Program-made: the position numbers and the translations under genes
Part shown: positions 59,311 through 64,000 of the stretch, in pieces
How the letters are laid out: each line of letters starts with the position of its first letter
Numbering within the stretch: position 1 is the stretch's first letter
Notes under the pieces: generated by a model
What the model saw: the letters and a program-made list of their open reading frames with translations, nothing else
What the model was told of the DNA's origin: nothing
Databases searched by the model: none
DNA from: Verticillium longisporum
Lineage: Eukaryota; Ascomycota; Sordariomycetes; Glomerellales; Plectosphaerellaceae
NCBI GenBank assembly: GCA_019188255.1
Contig: JAETXT010000009.1
Location: forward strand, 3,720,001 to 3,784,000
Reading direction: 5' to 3'
DNA length: 64,000 bases

Positions 59311-60729
59311 ATGGCAGCAAAGGTCAATCTGCGAGATGATCGCAGCTCTTTCGGGAAAGAGCCTCAAGACTCTGATCGCGATCGGTTCCCCAAGACAACT
59401 GAGAACCTCCTGCACTACGATGCAGAGGTAACTGCTTACCGGACCATTGGCACTATTCTGGAGCCTATGCGTCAACTGGTAAGCTTGATCTAAACCGCCG
59501 GCAACAATGTCACAACTAATTCGTCACAGCTCTCACCAGCCAATGCTGTTCATCGCGTTGACAGCCTCGCACGAGGCACGCCTCAATTCTTAGGCGATGC
59601 CTTTCTTCCAGTCGACTACCCCGACTCCGTCTCGCCTGACTACATCAAATACCAGATGTACGACTCGTTCCAGGCTTTCTTTTCGACCATCACCGGGATG
59701 CTCGCCAACCGCGCCATTCTCGAGGGCCTGGGTGTCGGCGATGCGTCCGGCTCGGTCAACCACGCCTTGCTTCTGACATGTCTCAAGGATGGTGTGTCGC
59801 GTCTCGCCACCATCACCTTCGCCTATCGATTCGGCTCTGTGATCGAAGCGAATGCCAAGAAGTATCGTTTCCTCGCTGATCTATTCAACGACACGGCTTT
59901 CTTTCTGGAGCTGGCCAACCCCTTCTTCGCCGGCTGGGCCAAGATCCTCATCCTCGTTAGTGCCGAATCCCTCCGTGCCCTTTGCGGCATCGCTGCTGGC
60001 GCCAGCAAGGCCGCTCTCTCGACCCATTTCGCCCGGCGAAACAACCTTGCTGAGCTCAATACGAAGGAAGCCAGCCAAGAGACGGCCATTGGTCTCATCG
60101 GCCTGCTCGCTGGCACCGCCATCATCCACTATGTTCAGAATCGTGGGGCTGTGTTTTTCTTGACGATCATTCTTGTCTTTATTCATCTGGGCATGAACTA
60201 CCTTGGAGTCTGCGCCTTGCAGCTTGATACGGTCAATCGACAGCGAGCTACAATTGTTATGCAGCACTATATCCGCACGCAGGAGGTCTTGACTCCGGCT
60301 GAAGCATCCAAGAAGGAGAACATCATCTTTTGGCGCCCTCATATCGCAGATGAGCACAACAAGACAGTAGCCTACATTCGTTTCGATAACAACCCAAAGG
60401 TCACATTCAATGCGTTGCCCACTAGTCCGAAAGATGCCTTCCGCATTCATATCAATCGGCATGCGCGGTGCCCGGATATCCGCATCTTCGTTTGGAATCA
60501 ACATGCTGACCACATGACATCGTTCCACGCTTGGTACCTAGCTTTACGGTTTGCCTGGTGCTCCCAGGCCAATGAGCACAGGATCCTCCACGAAGACAAG
60601 GAGCCCGAAGCTCTTTTCGAACGAATGCGCGCCATTGGCTGGCGCTTCCCTGAGCAGGGTCTCGAGACGGTTGACTTGAAGTGGGAACCCTTCTCAGTCG
60701 TTGCTGAAGAGAAACGTAAAGACTTGTGA
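59311..60729 (+). CDS. DUF647 / RUS (root UV-B sensitive) family protein, 455 aa
   Basis: A eukaryotic membrane protein family; plant RUS1/RUS2 affect UV-B response and vitamin B6 homeostasis, and the fungal role is not established. Exons are 59311-59478 and 59530-60729, joined as RQL|LSPANAVH in phase. Conserved blocks are FLPVDYPDSVSPDYIKYQMY, DSFQAFFSTITGMLANRAIL, LLTCLKDGVSRLATITFAYR, FLADLFNDTAFFLELANPFF and AALSTHFARRNNLAELNTKE, SQETAIGLIGLLAG, and LTIILVFIHLGMNYLGVCAL. The C-terminal hydrophilic part (FHAWYLALRFAW) is less conserved. No lesion. Confidence 0.9.
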
Positions 60730-61047
60730 AGAAGAATGGCAATACCCGGCGTTTAGTTGCTTTTGAAATGGACAGTGTGTCAAGCTGTGGCTTATGAGGA
60801 GACGCTGCAGGATTTGCTATTTGCGCTAGGTGGGGAGTAGAGCCTTCATAGCAATCAACTGTCTAGACCCAGATTTCGTGCGCTGCGATAATCGCGAATG
60901 GCCCAGCAGCAGAGCTACAAATGCCTGTGGTCTGATTGCACCTGTTTCCATCGACATTGGACCTCTGCCGAGCCTCTCATTGGGTATGTCTATCTATTAT
61001 ACACGTAGCTCTGTTGCACGCCGTCATCATGTTATACATATATTACT
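60730..61047. other. Intergenic, convergent 3' flanks
   Basis: The DUF647 gene (plus) and the heme lyase gene (minus) end towards each other here. Nothing else seen. Confidence 0.5.
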
Positions 61048-62035
61048 TTACACCATGCCCAGTCCCCGCATGGCACGCATCTTGACGCCCTCCCAGCTGT
61101 TCAGCTTTGGCCGCACATCGAGATAGAAGCTCGGCCGCCCCGCAGCATCCTTGCCGCCCGGTCGTCCCGCGTAAAAGTCAATCACGTACTCGACCTCGAC
61201 GCCGCACCGGTCGACAACCCAGTCGTGCCTGTCAAAGGGCGCCGTGTAGCCGAGCAACGTGTTGATCCGTGCCTTGGGCGACATGCGCTCCGAAAGACCG
61301 CTGAACGAATGCAGCTTGGGGCCGCCGCACCTAAAAAAAAAAAAAAAGGTTCAGTCAGCATAGTCCCATATACCTAGTTCTTTTCCCAACGGGAGTCTCA
61401 TGCAGACAGCAGCAGGAGATGTCTGGGGCGGGCGGAACTCACGAAGTCCCCTCGGTATAGGGCCTCTCCCACTCCTTGATCTCCTTCCAGGCGCGCTCGT
61501 TGACGGCGTTGTGGATCGGCACGACCGTCTTCATGTCGGCGCCCTGCACCTGGTCGTGGCCCTTGCGCTTCATGGCGTCGAAGAACATCTTCTCGGATGG
61601 GTAGACCCAGTTGCCCGTCCTGGAGTCCGCGCCCGTGTCGGCCTCGTTGTTCGCTGGTCTCTGCTGCTGTTGGTCCGCGGGCGCAGGACAGGCCGAGTGG
61701 CCCGGGTTCGCGGTGCGCGGGATCGTCGAGACGACGCGATCGGTCGTCAGGGCTGTTGTCGACGGGGCCGGCGATTGGGGAGTTTGCGACTGGGCGGCGC
61801 TCGACGAGGGGCTGGAGCCGGAGCCGGAGAAGGAGATGTAGGAGCGGAGGGTCGAAGCCCAGGATGCAGACGGCGCGGCGGGCTGAGATGGCGGGACCGG
61901 GTGGTTCGGTGGGAGGGAGGCGTGAGGGTGAGGTGGTGTAGCGTCGGCGCCTGCGGCGCGGGCTTGCTGAAGCCAGGCTTCGCGGCTCTTGTGGTCGACG
62001 GGGCAGGCATCTGCCGGGTTTGGTTGATCGGGCAT
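61048..62035 (-). CDS. CYC3: Holocytochrome c synthase (cytochrome c heme lyase), 291 aa
   Basis: It attaches heme covalently to apocytochrome c in the mitochondrial intermembrane space. Exons are 62035-61443 and 61330-61048; the intron ends in a run of T before TTAG and the join restores EGTS|CGGPKLHSFSGLSERMS in phase. Two Cys-Pro heme-binding motifs are visible near the N-terminus (DACPVDH) and later (HSACPAP). Core blocks are GNWVYPSEKMFFDAMKRKGH, VVPIHNAVNERAWKEIKEWE, whose His matches the heme ligand of the human enzyme, and TAPFDRHDWVVDRCGVEVEY with IDFYAG. The first 110 residues are Pro/Ser-rich. CYC3 versus the c1-specific CYT2 is not fully decided. Confidence 0.92.
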
Positions 62036-62925
62036 TGTGGGCGGTGTGTTGCGAGATCACTCTTAGGCGTATCTCAATATCTCAACTGATGGCGAGTGGT
62101 GTGGAAAGTACTCGGACGTGTGTCCAGGGGCGAAGAACAGTAACAGCGCGATGTCGTGATAGTCCTTGGAGTCTGCATGGGAAATTTCCATGACTGAGGA
62201 AAGTTAAAGTGGGCCCTCGCCGTCATCAGGCAAGACGCGACATTAGTCATTCATCCATCCATCCAACCGGCCCGGTGCCTGCACCTCACGCGAAAAGATC
62301 CCGGGTTAAGCTGCAAGACAGTGACAGCTTGTGATCAACTTTGGCCTCGAGACAACCTGATGCTGTTCGTGTCTATACGCGTCAATTGGCAGTATTCACC
62401 GGCAGCGAGCCGGTCCGGCTGCTTCGGGAGCACATGGCGCACACGAGCAACGAATACTAAGAGATGCGTGTGCATTGGCAAGTAAACTATCGACATGGGC
62501 GCGTGCCATAGGGTGTATGGGCCACGGGGATACACGTCTGTCTCCAGACCGGTCCCCCTCTTCCTGTTCCTTCGCCTCCGTCCGGTTGAACGACGGAGGC
62601 GCCCCAGCCCTTCTTTCCAGGCTGTCGCCGTAAAAGAGAGAGAGCGATGGGTTTTACCCTGCACGCCTCTCTGATCCTGATCCACCACCACATGAGAGAC
62701 GAGGCCGTGACGTTGAGTCTGCTCAACTCATACGCCTATTGTGGACTCGTAAACCGTTCTCCCATCACCCGTCCATGTCATTCCTCGCCCAATTTTTTGC
62801 CGCATCGCTCTTCTGCCTAAGCACCCAACACCGGCTGGTATCATAATGCCATGAACGTGACTTTTTGTGTAATTTTTGGATTTTTGTTTTTCGTTTTGGT
62901 TGGCGACTTTTCGACCGAGCACAGC
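62036..62925. other. Intergenic
   Basis: Heme lyase promoter and 3' flank of KGD4. The small minus-strand frames at 62335-62726 have no recognisable content. Confidence 0.45.
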
Positions 62926-63407
62926 TCAGCCGAAGAGGGAAGCGCCGCCCGACTCGACAGCCTCAAGCTCGGCCAGGGGAATGGCCTGGCGGCGGAAGCG
63001 GGCGGGAAGCTCGGAGCGGTCAAAGAACTCGCCCTGGGCGGGGCGGACGGAGCCCATCTCGTGGCCAGAGAGGCCACCGATGCCGGGCTCGCCGTTGCCG
63101 GCACGAATGCTCTTCTGGAGAGGGCCGTGCTGCTGGGCGTGCTGGCGGTAGGAGCTGAAGTTGGAGTGCTTGGCTCCGGAGGTGAAGCCCTCGGGGAGAG
63201 CGCCGGTGGGAGAGGCGGGGTGAGGCTGAGGGGAGTGGTCGATGGACGCTGGCTAGTGTAAGTGACTGTCCTCGTGCGGTCGCGGCTGCGATTGCGGCAT
63301 CACGGGAAACACGTACAAGGAGTGGTGCGGCGGCCCAGGAAGCGAATGCTGGGGGTGCGCTCGGCGTGCGCAGCAGCCTGGCGGAGGACGCGAGTGGCGG
63401 CGAACAT
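62926..63407 (-). CDS. KGD4: Alpha-ketoglutarate dehydrogenase subunit 4 / mitochondrial YMR31 (MRPS36-like), 137 aa
   Basis: Kgd4 tethers the E3 component to the 2-oxoglutarate dehydrogenase core in the mitochondrial matrix; it was earlier taken for a small-subunit ribosomal protein. Exons are 63407-63317 and 63248-62926. The intron is GTACGT...GCCAG; the CAG at 63250-63249 is required because the TAG six bases earlier gives the wrong frame. The N-terminus MFAATRVLRQAAAHAERTPS is a targeting sequence, followed by IRFLGRRTTPSS and IDHSPQPHPASP. The C-terminal signature is FFDRSELPARFRRQAI and ELEAVESGGASLFG, close to the conserved ELPARFR...ESGGA of the family. Confidence 0.9.
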
Positions 63408-64000
63408 TGTGTTGTTGATGTGGTGTGTGTTGTTTGGTGGGCGGGAGATGCTCTTGTTCGAAAAAGTTGCTGGACCGCGACGTGCCTGCTGATAAAGCTC
63501 GACGAGACTGGACGCAACTGAGAGCGGCGGAAAGAGGAATTGAACTCGGTCGAAGGTCGAGTTTTGTTGTCTTTAGTCGTGCGCGAGGCGGCGTAGCTTT
63601 ACCAGCAGGGTAGTCAGAGGAGGTAAATTTGGTCGGGCGATGAAGGAGGAGAGAAGAGGAAGAGGGCGGGACAGCGGGACGGGGAGGAATCGTCCGATGA
63701 AATAACAGAAAGTTGGCGCCTTGGGGCTGGTGCAGGGTAGCTAGGTAGGTCGAAGGTTGTGCAGGCAGGGGAGGAGACCGGCACGGCAGCCTTGGGGCCT
63801 GGGGGGGCCTTGGTTGAGAAGCCGGGTCCGGGGCGGGAAAGTGTCGAGGAAATTTCACAAGCCGTCTGCACAAAAAAAACGACGCTAAGCGCGCCATAGC
63901 GAGTCGGCAAGGGCAGAACGCCTGTGGGATGCAACCAGCAGGAGGGCTGCACGCACCAGGGACCGCCTTCGTCCCTTCCCTCCGCCCACGCTGCTGTGGA
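63408..64000. other. Intergenic, KGD4 promoter region to window edge
   Basis: Promoter side of KGD4. Overlapping low-complexity frames on the minus strand (Pro/Ser/Arg-rich, up to 214 codons) show no domain and are probably chance frames. Confidence 0.4.

Overview
The window is nuclear DNA of a filamentous ascomycete, most likely a Sordariomycete. Short GT-AG introns of about 50-180 bases, fungal proteins throughout, two dispersed 5S rRNA genes and transposons heavily altered by repeat-induced point mutation (RIP) all point that way. A GH11 xylanase, a GH32 invertase and small secreted proteins suggest a plant-associated life. I cannot name the species.

Layout. 1-5.7 kb: 5' part of proteasome ATPase RPT6, then a VNX1-type cation/proton antiporter whose frame is broken several times. 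6.4-7.3 kb: a methionine-rich secreted protein. 9.0 kb: a 5S rRNA gene. 9.8-10.5 kb: a conserved unknown protein. 10.8-13.8 kb: a complete, RIP-mutated PIF/Harbinger DNA transposon. 13.9-14.9 kb: a medium-chain reductase. 16.1-16.6 kb: a MITE. 17.6-19.3 kb: a seven-helix membrane protein. 21.6-23.2 kb: a SidF-like siderophore acyltransferase. 24.4-26.1 kb: the mitochondrial calcium uniporter. 27.2-28.1 kb: GH11 xylanase. 29.1-31.5 kb: a DUF3292 membrane protein. 32.2-34.2 kb: GH32 enzyme. 35.7-36.9 kb: a nucleoside-phosphorylase-domain protein of the fungal NLR type.

37.9-52.4 kb is one AT-rich block with almost no CA or TG dinucleotides but with CG retained. I resolve it as two nested LTR retrotransposons: an outer Ty3/Gypsy element (coding strand minus, 211-bp LTRs) split by an inner Ty1/Copia element (coding strand plus, 276-bp LTRs). 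The outer element interrupts the relic of a membrane-protein gene.

53-64 kb returns to gene-dense housekeeping DNA: a second 5S gene, a cysteine-rich secreted protein, mevalonate diphosphate decarboxylase, an amino acid permease, a DUF647/RUS protein, cytochrome c heme lyase and KGD4. The genes are mostly independent. The clearest structure is the contrast between intact GC-rich gene islands and RIP-saturated transposon blocks, with secreted or variable genes (Met-rich protein, PNP-domain protein, Cys-rich protein, reductase) lying near the repeats.
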